64,000 nucleotides of DNA from Treponema sp. OMZ 790 (GTDB taxonomy: Bacteria > Spirochaetota > Spirochaetia > Treponematales > Treponemataceae). A program made the position numbers and the translations under genes. The stretch lies in assembly GCF_024181285.1 (NCBI RefSeq), contig NZ_CP051201.1:248001-312000 (forward strand), read 5' to 3'. The notes beneath the pieces were generated by a model that ran no database searches, was not told the DNA's origin, and worked only from the letters and a program-made list of their open reading frames with translations. Position 1 is the stretch's first letter; each line of letters begins with the position of its first letter. Of the stretch, positions 40,805 to 49,490 are shown one piece after another.

Positions 40805-42283
40805 TTAAATTCCTCTTTCAAAGATGATAGGTTCATCTCCTGTTGGAATTACATCGTTTATGCTTAATTTAATTTTTGTCCAAATCATTTTTTGTGCACC
40901 GTTTTTTTCGGTTAATTCAATCATGTAGAATTTATTTAGATCCTTATTCGATTTCATTTGCAGTATTATTTTATCATTTATTTCCAATATGTTAAAATAT
41001 CCTGTTTCAATATCTTCCGATTTTTGAAAAGTATATGAATTTCCTAAAATGTCTAAAAGATTATTATTTACGGATTTCCATTGGTTTGAAGATTTCGATA
41101 AAAGTTTTTTTATCTTTTCCGCATTGTTTTCTTTTTGATTGGAATTATTTAAAAGCAAATTAGTATTTTTTTTGTAATTGCCGTTCCAAAGAGAAGCTGT
41201 TCCGAATTTAATTCTTAAAACGTCTTCAATTACGCGTACCTGTATTTCATCAACACCTTTAATTTCGACCTCGACACGTCTTATAATATTCGGAATGGAT
41301 TTATTGTTTGTTGTAAAAAATAAACCGTATCTGCGCGGCAAGGTTGTTTTTATTTCGTATATTTCTTCTACGTTGTCTAAATTGAAAATAATATGGCTGT
41401 CGTTTTTATCAAAATAAACACTTCTGCCTGTTTCTTTGTTTTGATCTTGTTGAAACCATAATCCCGATAAAAAATCTATAAAAGATTCCATATTTCCGCT
41501 TTGAAGTTTTCTTAAAAGCTGAATTTCTATTTTTTCTCCCGGAATTGTTTTTTGTAAACCTTCTTCATATTTTTTTGTTTTGGCATTCCATGTATATTCC
41601 GTTTCAATCTGATTGAGAGTATTCGGTGCCGAAGGGTCGGAGTTGTAAGTGTATACACGATATGAAGATAGGCTTGATGTGTTTTCTTCCCTAAATTCGA
41701 TTTCTTTGATTTGAATTTGCATATCCGCATGTAAATCCGCTATTTGTGAAAACAGAACTTTTCCGTTATCGTCTTTTTGAATTGTATGTATAGACAATAT
41801 TTGTCTATTATCCGACGTCATTCCCGAATAAACAAGCGATTTAGGATCTTTTGCAAGATTCATAATATAAAATGTAAGCGATTTAGGTTGTGTAATTGCC
41901 GTTCTTATTTCTTCAATTCTGTCCCATTTTTGTGTTATTGGGTTTTGAATCGAAATAATTAGGTATAAAAACGGATCCAATAGTTTTTTTACTGCAATAA
42001 TTTGGTCTTCAACACCGTCTTCGTTTAAATCATCAGAAATTGCATCAACGAAGGCTTCGTCATTGAATAATTCCAAAAATATTTTTGCTTCCGTATTTGG
42101 AGAATCAGTTTCCGTTTTGTTATCCCTATTATTTATTTGCGAAGAAACTATCGGAATTATCGTTTGTGTGACAATCCTTTCTTCGTTTTTTTTATTTGAT
42201 TGTATGAATTTAAAATAAATTAAAAAACTCAATACAATCAAAATTATAAGAGCAGAAATAATATACGTTATCCGTTTAAACAT
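40805..42283 (-). CDS. Pallilysin-like (Tp0751-type) protein lacking HEXXH
   Basis: The protein has 492 residues. One N-terminal membrane anchor (ITYIISALIILIVLSFLIYF) is followed by a long extracytoplasmic part. LNEDGVEDQIIAV looks like a calcium-type acidic loop. Identification rests on position: it lies just after a VWA protein and beside cfpA, as Tp0751 does with Tp0750 and cfpA in T. pallidum. The T. pallidum protein is an adhesin and HEXXH protease. No HEXXH is present here, so protease activity is not expected, in line with reports that proteolysis is limited to T. pallidum. The C-terminal half is unrecognised. Confidence 0.6.
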   Translation of the reverse strand: MFKRITYIISALIILIVLSFLIYFKFIQSNKKNEERIVTQTIIPIVSSQINNRDNKTETDSPNTEAKIFLELFNDEAFVDAISDDLNEDGVEDQIIAVKKLLDPFLYLIISIQNPITQKWDRIEEIRTAITQPKSLTFYIMNLAKDPKSLVYSGMTSDNRQILSIHTIQKDDNGKVLFSQIADLHADMQIQIKEIEFREENTSSLSSYRVYTYNSDPSAPNTLNQIETEYTWNAKTKKYEEGLQKTIPGEKIEIQLLRKLQSGNMESFIDFLSGLWFQQDQNKETGRSVYFDKNDSHIIFNLDNVEEIYEIKTTLPRRYGLFFTTNNKSIPNIIRRVEVEIKGVDEIQVRVIEDVLRIKFGTASLWNGNYKKNTNLLLNNSNQKENNAEKIKKLLSKSSNQWKSVNNNLLDILGNSYTFQKSEDIETGYFNILEINDKIILQMKSNKDLNKFYMIELTEKNGAQKMIWTKIKLSINDVIPTGDEPIIFERGI

Positions 42284-42313
42284 ATCGTGTTTAGATCCTT
42301 ATTTTAATTATGA

Positions 42314-42976
42314 TTACGGCTGATTTTTTTTGATTAATGCTTGGTTTTCGTCGGAGTGTACTCTGTCTTTATCTTTATTTTTTAAAATATCCGAAAAAAG
42401 AGCCTTGCTTGTTTTTACAACTCTGTCTTGAAGCCCCATATCTACCGTAATTTCATACCAGTTATCGTGCTTAATAATTCTCGACTCCACTAAGTAGGGG
42501 CTTGAGAATTTCTTTTGTTTGCCGCTGTATTTTGAAGTTATGGGGGCGTCTTGTTCAAGATCGGTGAGCATAAAAAGAACTTTGTATCTTCCGTTTTCGC
42601 CTCTTGTGCCTACAGCATCCTGCATTTTGTCTAAGGCTTTTCCGACATCGGTAAATCTTCCGTTAGGTTTTATTGCATTTATTGTTTTTATTATCCTGTT
42701 TGTATCTTCATTGTTTTTTACTTCAATCGAAAGCAAATGTTCCGGACTTTCATAAAACTGATAAATACTTACCCAGTCTCCGTTGATTATAATTTGCCCT
42801 ACCAATTCATCAAGAACCCATTGTTTAAGGCTCTCAAATTTTCCGGGATCTTCCATGGACAATGATTTATCAATCATAATAATCATGTCGACCGGCATTG
42901 ATCTTTCACCTGCATTTAAATTAAATAAAAGCCCTGTTAAAAGTAAAAATGTAAAAATAACCTTTTTAATTTTCAT
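42314..42976 (-). CDS. Exported VWA-domain protein (Tp0750-like)
   Basis: The protein has 220 residues. A signal peptide (KKVIFTFLLLTGLLFNLNAG) leads into a von Willebrand A domain whose metal site is intact: MIIMIDKSLSM (DXSXS), then NGRFTDVGKAL with the Thr, and LFMLTDLEQD with the Asp. Tp0750 of T. pallidum has this form and binds host matrix or clot proteins. An AAAGGAG site precedes the ATG. It reads away from cfpA across a shared 167-bp promoter region and is followed after 30 bp by the pallilysin-like gene. Confidence 0.75.
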   Translation of the reverse strand: MKIKKVIFTFLLLTGLLFNLNAGERSMPVDMIIMIDKSLSMEDPGKFESLKQWVLDELVGQIIINGDWVSIYQFYESPEHLLSIEVKNNEDTNRIIKTINAIKPNGRFTDVGKALDKMQDAVGTRGENGRYKVLFMLTDLEQDAPITSKYSGKQKKFSSPYLVESRIIKHDNWYEITVDMGLQDRVVKTSKALFSDILKNKDKDRVHSDENQALIKKNQP

Positions 42977-43055
42977 AAATACTCCTTTTTCCGTGTTTTA
43001 TATGCATATTATATAACATATTCAAAAAAAAATCATCAACTTTAAATAAAAAGTC

Positions 43056-43083
43056 TTTACATTCTGCGAAATATGTTTATAAT
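43056..43083 (+). promoter_or_regulatory. cfpA promoter
   Basis: TTTACA (43056-43061) and TATAAT (43078-43083) are 16 bp apart. The cfpA ATG is 60 bp downstream with an AAGGAGAG site, so this is an ordinary led message, unlike many neighbours. Confidence 0.55.
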
Positions 43084-43143
43084 TATATAATAGTGATATA
43101 TATTGTAATGTAACAAAATTGCTAAAAGTAAGGAGAGTTAGGA

Positions 43144-45189
43144 ATGGCAAATTTAGATCTACCACAGAGCCCGAATGTATTCCATCCCGAGAAGCCCAGT
43201 GCTGTCGGTTCAAGGAACTCATTAGCTCAAGATTACCGTGATCAGCAGAAAGAAGTAAATCAGCTGATTGAAGAAGAAACAAACAAAGTGTTACACCACT
43301 TGACCACAAAGCTTCCCAAAGAAGTTCTTGAAAGATTGGACATCATGGGCGGTGTTAAGGAAAAGTTGTATAACTACTTTAACCAGAACTACCAAAACAT
43401 GTTCAACCGATACATGGTAACGGCTGAAGATGAAATGCTCAAGAAAGTTCGAGGATTTATCGACCGAGAAGAAATGAAAGTTCTCGACCGCTATACTCCG
43501 AAAGAAATCGCTACCCTTCTTGATGCAGTTGGCGGTGCTGACAAGTTTAACACAGGCGAAATCGAAAAATCGATTGTAAACATGTACGGACACTTACAGG
43601 GCCATGTACAGCGCGGTGTTAATGATTTGGAAACCTTAACAAACTCATTGTTAAGACAGAAAACGGACGTAGGTGCTTTCGTTCGAGGTGAAAATGCATA
43701 CTCAATTGTAAAATGTGCATTTAAAGACAACCTCTACAAGCCCAAGACCGTAACCGATGTTAAGCTTTCCGTAAACATTCTTGATACGGAGCTTATCAGC
43801 CCGATCTTCCAGTATCAATCAACGGTTGAATATCTTATCAAAGACCTCTTGTCAAATCACTATATGGATGTAATCGACAAGGAAATTGAAAAGATCAAAG
43901 ACCGACGAATTGATCAGGGATTGGATGAATTGTCCGACGGCGAAATCATTTTTGCAAAAATCGATAAAGTAAGTGATATAACGGATGACGATGTCGAAAA
44001 TCCCAAGAGTAAGAGATACGATGTAGTATCCAAGCTTCTTATGGAAAGAATCAACAACTTGAGAGCAGAAATTGATCCTGAAACATTTGATCAGCTCAAT
44101 ATTCGTGAAAACATCAAAAAGATTATCGACCTCGAAAACATCAGAAACCGCGGATTCAACACAGCTATCAACTCGATTACTTCAATCCTTGACACTTCAA
44201 AGATGGGATATCAGTACATCGAAAACTTAAAGAATGCTCGTGAATTGATCTTACGTGAATATGATGACACAGATATCGCTAATCTTCCCGATGAAAGATA
44301 TCAAATCCGCCTCAAGTACTATGACAATGCTCAGTTACTTGCCGAAAGACAGGCTTATGAAGTAATGATGAGCTCCTTCGAAACTGAAATTCAGCATTTG
44401 TGGGATGTAGTACGGGCTACTTACGACAAATCCAAGTTTATGACCAAGATCACAGACTTTAGCGATTTGGCCGCCAACTATAAGAAATTCATCAAACGAA
44501 AGTACAAGGATCAATCCGGTGAACCCGTATACGAAGACACCGCCAAGGTTTGGGATGAAATCTCCTTTGTTAAGCCTCCCGAAACCGAAGTTGAAAAGAT
44601 GAACCGAACCTATGTCTACGAAAAAGACAAGCTCCGCAAGAAGCTTATCATTATGCGCAAACGAATGAAGGATTTATATGATTATCAATATCCTATCGAA
44701 AGACGCGTTATCGAAGACAGACTTTCATTCATTGAAGCCGAATTTAATAAATTCGACTATTTGATCAATCCTTTCCATATTCAGCCCGGTCTCTTGCTCG
44801 ATCTCGATATTACATCAATCAAGCGAAAGAAGGCTACATTGGACGGAATGGCTAACGTGCTTAACGAATTCTTGCATGGTGTATCAAAAGGCTTTGCAGA
44901 TGCCGCTTTTGCTTCATTCAGCCGACGACGATCTACAGTTCGTGCCGATATCGCACAAAGCTTTGCTGCTGCCGATGAAGATCCCAAAGCCGGTGAAGTT
45001 GCAGGCCGTTCACAGTTTATCGATATGATTAACAGCACCCCCGCCATTGAAGCTCCCGCAGCCGAAGCTGTGAGCTCTCCGGCTAAACGCCGCGGACCCA
45101 AGAGAGGTGCTGCTAAAGCAAAGAAAACAGGCTCTGTTGATTCAGGACGAGGCCGAAGAAAGGCTAAATCAGGAATCAGAGAAATTTAA
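43144..45189 (+). CDS. cfpA: Cytoplasmic filament protein A
   Basis: The protein has 681 residues. It matches the treponemal CfpA ([20 protein letters not shown] start and a long helical body with [14 protein letters not shown] and [20 protein letters not shown]). CfpA forms ribbon-like filaments under the inner membrane along the cell and affects chromosome structure and division in T. denticola. No signal or membrane helix is present. The last 50 residues are strongly basic ([28 protein letters not shown]), suited to nucleic-acid or membrane contact. It has a strong ribosome site. It begins a run of three genes that all carry Lys/Ala-rich segments. Confidence 0.95.
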   Translation: MANLDLPQSPNVFHPEKPSAVGSRNSLAQDYRDQQKEVNQLIEEETNKVLHHLTTKLPKEVLERLDIMGGVKEKLYNYFNQNYQNMFNRYMVTAEDEMLKKVRGFIDREEMKVLDRYTPKEIATLLDAVGGADKFNTGEIEKSIVNMYGHLQGHVQRGVNDLETLTNSLLRQKTDVGAFVRGENAYSIVKCAFKDNLYKPKTVTDVKLSVNILDTELISPIFQYQSTVEYLIKDLLSNHYMDVIDKEIEKIKDRRIDQGLDELSDGEIIFAKIDKVSDITDDDVENPKSKRYDVVSKLLMERINNLRAEIDPETFDQLNIRENIKKIIDLENIRNRGFNTAINSITSILDTSKMGYQYIENLKNARELILREYDDTDIANLPDERYQIRLKYYDNAQLLAERQAYEVMMSSFETEIQHLWDVVRATYDKSKFMTKITDFSDLAANYKKFIKRKYKDQSGEPVYEDTAKVWDEISFVKPPETEVEKMNRTYVYEKDKLRKKLIIMRKRMKDLYDYQYPIERRVIEDRLSFIEAEFNKFDYLINPFHIQPGLLLDLDITSIKRKKATLDGMANVLNEFLHGVSKGFADAAFASFSRRRSTVRADIAQSFAAADEDPKAGEVAGRSQFIDMINSTPAIEAPAAEAVSSPAKRRGPKRGAAKAKKTGSVDSGRGRRKAKSGIREI

Positions 45190-45223
45190 TTTATAAATTT
45201 AGAGCTTAACTGATTAAAAATTA

Positions 45224-45257
45224 AGCCCCTGGAACAACCCCGTTTCGGGGGCTTTTG
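45224..45257 (+). terminator. Terminator after cfpA
   Basis: AGCCCC (45224-45229) can pair with GGGGCT, and CCCCG-TTT-CGGGG forms an inner stem, followed by TTTTGCTT. It is close to the next gene, so it may set the ratio between cfpA and its neighbour. Confidence 0.65.
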
Positions 45258-45275
45258 CTTAAAAAAGGAGTAATT

Positions 45276-46307
45276 ATGGTTAATATGGCTAATTTTTTTG
45301 TTCCGCTTGCTAAAAAGACTGATTTTAATGCATCCGTTAAACATATTCAGTCTGTTATAGGAATTTTAGAGGATTGTAATCCCAAGGAAAACATTGCGGA
45401 CAGAATAAATATGATGATAAGAGAACAAACGATAAAGCCTGAACAGGTTAGATCCATCTTGTCTGTTTCTCTGCTGGATAAATGGAATTATAAAGTTGTA
45501 TCTGAAAATTTAAAATTTATCTTGGATGATGCATCATCCTTTGTAGCCGAAGTTTCTAAATGGGCAGGTATTGATTTGGTTTTCGGCTATGATCACCCCG
45601 ATTTGGGCTTTATTGTTATAAACCCGAAAAATCCTGCTGCCGCTCAAGTTATTCAGGGCTTTAGAAAAAATGAGCTTCTCCTAATCTTTGTCGGAAAACA
45701 AGACAGAGGAGCTGTTGATAAAGGTCTTGCCGATTCGGTTGTTTCGGCTATACGCAAATTATTTGAAAAGAAAACTTGTTCTGTTCCTGCATCAGTAAAA
45801 TCAGGTCCCTTCATATATGTTGAACCCAAAAAGACTGCTCCCGCAAAAGCTAAAAAAGCTGTTGCAAAGAAACCCGGTAGAAAAGTTGCAGTTTCGGCTG
45901 CTCCTGCGGCAAAAAAAGTGCAGCCAAGTTTCGTTCCTTCTCATTTGGAGCGTCCTTCTGCCGTATCTACAGGCCCGAAAAAAATGTCGCAGCTTGTTTC
46001 GGTTCCTGTTTCAAATGAACTTTTCCATAACGGAAATGTTGAAGCCTGGAAGAGAATCATTCGAAGTTATACTGCAAAATATCAAGATGCTGAAGTTATG
46101 GTATACTATGACGGAGAGCGTATTGTAGATATAAATACATTGTTTAAGTGGGGAAAGGTTAAACATGGAAGTACAATCCAGTTTGCCGTTTCTGCAGAAG
46201 AAATTAACGACCTTTCAAAGTTATCGAAATATTTTAGGCAAGGTGCCAGTCCTATGTTTGAAGCTTTTTTGCGAGGCTCGCCTGATACCGTTTTAAATTT
46301 ATTTTAA
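45276..46307 (+). CDS. Treponemal protein of unknown function with basic linker
   Basis: The protein has 343 residues from the ATG at 45276, with AAGGAG in front. The N-terminal 180 residues form a soluble helical and sheet domain with no known family. Residues about 190-220 are a Lys/Ala/Pro tract (PKKTAPAKAKKAVAKKPGRK). The last 90 residues (KRIIRSYTAKYQDAEVMVYY, then DGERIVDINTLFKWGKVKHG) form a small domain with a possible ubiquitin-like strand order. It sits between cfpA and ppdK, the place of Tp0747 in T. pallidum. It may be a filament partner, which is inference from position and the shared tract. Confidence 0.65.
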   Translation: MVNMANFFVPLAKKTDFNASVKHIQSVIGILEDCNPKENIADRINMMIREQTIKPEQVRSILSVSLLDKWNYKVVSENLKFILDDASSFVAEVSKWAGIDLVFGYDHPDLGFIVINPKNPAAAQVIQGFRKNELLLIFVGKQDRGAVDKGLADSVVSAIRKLFEKKTCSVPASVKSGPFIYVEPKKTAPAKAKKAVAKKPGRKVAVSAAPAAKKVQPSFVPSHLERPSAVSTGPKKMSQLVSVPVSNELFHNGNVEAWKRIIRSYTAKYQDAEVMVYYDGERIVDINTLFKWGKVKHGSTIQFAVSAEEINDLSKLSKYFRQGASPMFEAFLRGSPDTVLNLF

Positions 46308-46317
46308 GGAGTAAAAA

Positions 46318-49197
46318 GTGAAGATATCTAACAATATACATTTTTTTAACAGTAAAGAAACTGTCGGCAAAAAAGTTGATAAAAACTTATTGGGAATTCG
46401 AGGAAGACAGGCAAATGAATTTGCGGAATTAAAACTTCCTATATTGCCGGGTATCATAATCGATGCTTCCGTAATGCAGGATATCGGCGATACAAAAGTC
46501 TATTCCGAAATTACTCCATATTTAACCAAATTCGGAACGGAGGTAAAAAAGAAGTACGGCGATGATGAGTCTCCTTTACTTTTAAAATTGGTTATTTCGC
46601 CTAACATGCTTATTACAAGCTACCCGACTTTGCATAACTTCGGTCTTACCAAGGACACGGTAATAGGATTTCAGGAAAATGTAGGTGAAGACTTTGCCGC
46701 TAATGAAGCCCTCTTTTTGCTTAACGGTATTTTGACCGTTATTTTAAAGATAGCTGAGTTGGAGAAGAATGAAAAGAAAGCCGGCGAACTGGAAAAAGTC
46801 TTACACGAAATCAAAGAAACAATGAATTCGGGAAAAATCGAGTTAAAACCATGTGCAATCATGGATAAATATGCTAAATTTTTACCTGCTCACTTTTTTG
46901 ATGATTGCAAAGTTCAGCTCGAAGAATCCATCCGCCTTATCGGCAGGCTTTTGGCTCTTGAAGAAGATACGGATCATGATGTTGCTCTTTTAATTCAGCC
47001 CATGGTTTACGGAAACTATGGTAAAGATTCATATTCAGGTTCATTCTTTAGCCGAAATATCGTAAACGGTGAAAAGAAATTGCAGGGCCGATTCTTCGCC
47101 GAAAAATTTAATGAAGCAAATGACGAAGGTAAGGATATCAATTCCATCAAGCCCGAATATTTAAAGCATTTACAGCAAATTGCATGGCAGCTTGAAGATT
47201 ATACAAAGGATATCCGCAATATCCGCTTTACAATTGAAGCCGGAAGACTTTGGCTCATCGAGCAAAAATCCGTTGAAGCTAAAAGCACCATCTCCATGGT
47301 TCAGATTCTTCTTGATTTATATAACCGCAAAATCGTGGATGCCGAGTACGTTGTAAGAGCCGTTAAACCCGGCCAGTTAAATGAGATTTTGCATCCCGTT
47401 ATCGATATTATGAGCACAAAGGGTATCAAATCTTCAAAGGGCGGTATTGCCGGAGCTCCTGGTGCTGCTGTAGGAAGAGTTTATTTTACGGCCGACTCCC
47501 TTATCGAAGCTCAAAGAGCTGCCAAACTCCAGGGCATGGATACAAGATGTATCTTGTGTATGCCCGCAACCTATGCAGGAGACGTAAAGGGTATCGAAGT
47601 TTCTACCGGTGTTATATCGAATGAGGGCGGTTATTCGGCTCATGCTTCAGTTGTTGCCAGACAGTACGGTAAAATATCCCTTGTACGCCCCGACATGAAA
47701 ATAAGCGGAAAAAAAGCCGTTATTGAAGGTGTTACAATAAATGAAGGCGATTATATTACGCTCAATGTTCCCTATTACGGCGACTCTACCGTTTATTTTG
47801 GAGAGGCTAAACTGATTGAGCCGGATCCTAAAACTTCAGGTCTTTTGGATTTTATAAGCCTTGCAAAGAGCTTTTTATCCGATTTCCATGTAAGAGCCAA
47901 TGCAGACAGCCCGCGTGATGCCCGTCTCGCCTTGGATTTCGGTGCTGAAGGTATAGGTCTTTGCCGAACGGAACACATGTTCTTCAACGAAAAACGTATC
48001 AATACCTTCCGCGAAATGATTTTGGCACCAAGCGAAAACGAAAGGAAAAAAGTTCTTGAAAAACTTAGAAAGGTTCAGACCGAGGATTTCTACGGTATTT
48101 TCAAGGCTATGGACGGCAAAGAGGTTACTATCCGCTTATTGGATGCTCCTTTACACGAGTTCCTGCCTCATAATGATGTTGAGCTTGACGGTTTTGTAAA
48201 GTACTTGACTGCTCAAAAGAAAAAGGTAAATAAAAAGGATTTAACCGCCGAAATTGAAAAACTTTCCGAAATAAACCCGATGTTGGGTCATAGGGGCTGC
48301 CGAATAGCAATAACCTATCCTGAAATTTATGCTATGCAGATAAGAGCTATCTTTGAAGCAGCTTATAAACTGAAAAAGGAAAAGGTTGATGTTCGTCCCG
48401 AAATAATGATTCCTCTTATAATGAACTTTAGAGAGCTAAAGCAGATTATTTACGGAAAGAAGATAGAAGGTCATACTTATCAGGGTATCGATGCCATTGC
48501 CGAAGAAGTTAGAACTGCCTTAAAAGGCGGAGATCTTGATTACAAGGTTGGAACCATGATTGAACTTCCGGCTTCTGCTTTAAGTGCCGATGAGATTGCA
48601 AAATATGCTCAGTTCTTCTCATTCGGAACAAACGATTTAACGCAGACAACATTGGGTCTTTCACGCGATGACTTTAACAGTTTTATGCCGGACTATACCA
48701 TGTACGATTTGATTGACGGAAACCCCTTTGCCGTTCTTGACAGCAGGGTTCGCGATTTAATCGAAATTGCAATTCAACGCGGTAAACTTACCCGTCCCGA
48801 CTTGCACTTGGGTCTTTGCGGTGAACATGGAGCCCGTCCCGAAAACGTACGCTTCTGCATGGAAGCCGGATTGGATTATGTTTCGTGTTCTTCTTATTCG
48901 GTTCCGATAGCCTTGCTTTCTATAGCTCAGGTTGAATTGGAAAATGCCGAAAAAGCAGGGATAAAGCTTGAGCCTAAAATCGGGCCTGCACGTAAAACTG
49001 CTGCAGCAAAACCGGCAGGCGCTCCTAAAGCTGCCGAGAAAAAAGAAAAGGCTGCAAAAGCAAAACCGGCTGCAAAAAAGCCCGCGGCAAAAAAAGCTGC
49101 ATCCGTAAAAAAGGCTGCGCCTGCAAAAAAAGCCGCACCGGCAAAGAAAGCTGCTTCCGGCAAGAGGGGCAGACCTAAGGCAAAAAAATCTAAGTAG
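46318..49197 (+). CDS. ppdK: Pyruvate, phosphate dikinase-like protein with histone-H1-like tail
   Basis: The protein has 959 residues from a GTG start after AAGGAG. Swivelling phospho-His is in NEGGYSAHASVVAR. The PEP/pyruvate barrel is intact: GIGLCRTEHMFF, IRLLDAPLHEFLP, MLGHRGCR, FSFGTNDLTQ and GLCGEHG. The N-terminal ATP-grasp half is divergent: GIRGRQANEFAEL replaces the usual GGKGANLAEM. The final 70 residues are a Lys/Ala/Pro tail with PAAKKPAAKKAAS repeats and KRGRPKAK, an AT-hook-like motif. PPDK interconverts pyruvate and PEP with ATP or PPi. Either a bifunctional or chromosome-associated role is possible. Confidence 0.82.
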   Translation: MKISNNIHFFNSKETVGKKVDKNLLGIRGRQANEFAELKLPILPGIIIDASVMQDIGDTKVYSEITPYLTKFGTEVKKKYGDDESPLLLKLVISPNMLITSYPTLHNFGLTKDTVIGFQENVGEDFAANEALFLLNGILTVILKIAELEKNEKKAGELEKVLHEIKETMNSGKIELKPCAIMDKYAKFLPAHFFDDCKVQLEESIRLIGRLLALEEDTDHDVALLIQPMVYGNYGKDSYSGSFFSRNIVNGEKKLQGRFFAEKFNEANDEGKDINSIKPEYLKHLQQIAWQLEDYTKDIRNIRFTIEAGRLWLIEQKSVEAKSTISMVQILLDLYNRKIVDAEYVVRAVKPGQLNEILHPVIDIMSTKGIKSSKGGIAGAPGAAVGRVYFTADSLIEAQRAAKLQGMDTRCILCMPATYAGDVKGIEVSTGVISNEGGYSAHASVVARQYGKISLVRPDMKISGKKAVIEGVTINEGDYITLNVPYYGDSTVYFGEAKLIEPDPKTSGLLDFISLAKSFLSDFHVRANADSPRDARLALDFGAEGIGLCRTEHMFFNEKRINTFREMILAPSENERKKVLEKLRKVQTEDFYGIFKAMDGKEVTIRLLDAPLHEFLPHNDVELDGFVKYLTAQKKKVNKKDLTAEIEKLSEINPMLGHRGCRIAITYPEIYAMQIRAIFEAAYKLKKEKVDVRPEIMIPLIMNFRELKQIIYGKKIEGHTYQGIDAIAEEVRTALKGGDLDYKVGTMIELPASALSADEIAKYAQFFSFGTNDLTQTTLGLSRDDFNSFMPDYTMYDLIDGNPFAVLDSRVRDLIEIAIQRGKLTRPDLHLGLCGEHGARPENVRFCMEAGLDYVSCSSYSVPIALLSIAQVELENAEKAGIKLEPKIGPARKTAAAKPAGAPKAAEKKEKAAKAKPAAKKPAAKKAASVKKAAPAKKAAPAKKAASGKRGRPKAKKSK

Positions 49198-49209
49198 TTT
49201 CAATTTTAG

Positions 49210-49235
49210 ACGGCTCCGAATTTTTGGAGCCGTTT
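49210..49235 (+). terminator. Terminator after ppdK
   Basis: ACGGCTCC pairs with GGAGCCGT around GAATTTTT, with TTTT following. It ends the cfpA-ppdK unit. Confidence 0.85.
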
Positions 49236-49271
49236 TAAATTTATTTCAATCTTTCAAGTAAGGAGTTTTTT

Positions 49272-49403
49272 ATGGAGTACAAAATAGTAGAAGATTCTTT
49301 TCCTGCCGTAGTATGTAAACTTAGGGCAGGGGAAAATTATTATTCAGACAATGCCTATTTATGCAGTTGCTCAAATACTGCGTCCGTTTTTTTCGGGAAC
49401 TAA
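49272..49403 (+). pseudogene. Truncated AIM24/TIGR00266-family gene
   Basis: After a good AAGGAG site, 43 codons encode MEYKIVEDSFPAVVCKLRAG, then unrelated residues and a stop. The first 20 residues match the start of AIM24 proteins (SFPVVICELEPGE-like), which normally run to about 220-260 residues. The remainder is missing downstream to 49490, so this is a 5' remnant. The ribosome site still looks functional. Confidence 0.6.
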
Positions 49404-49490
49404 ATCTTAAAAAATTACGGAATACGCCATAGTATTTTGTAACATTGCTGTGTATTTGTGTGTTTATATACGCTTAATTTGGAGAATCCT

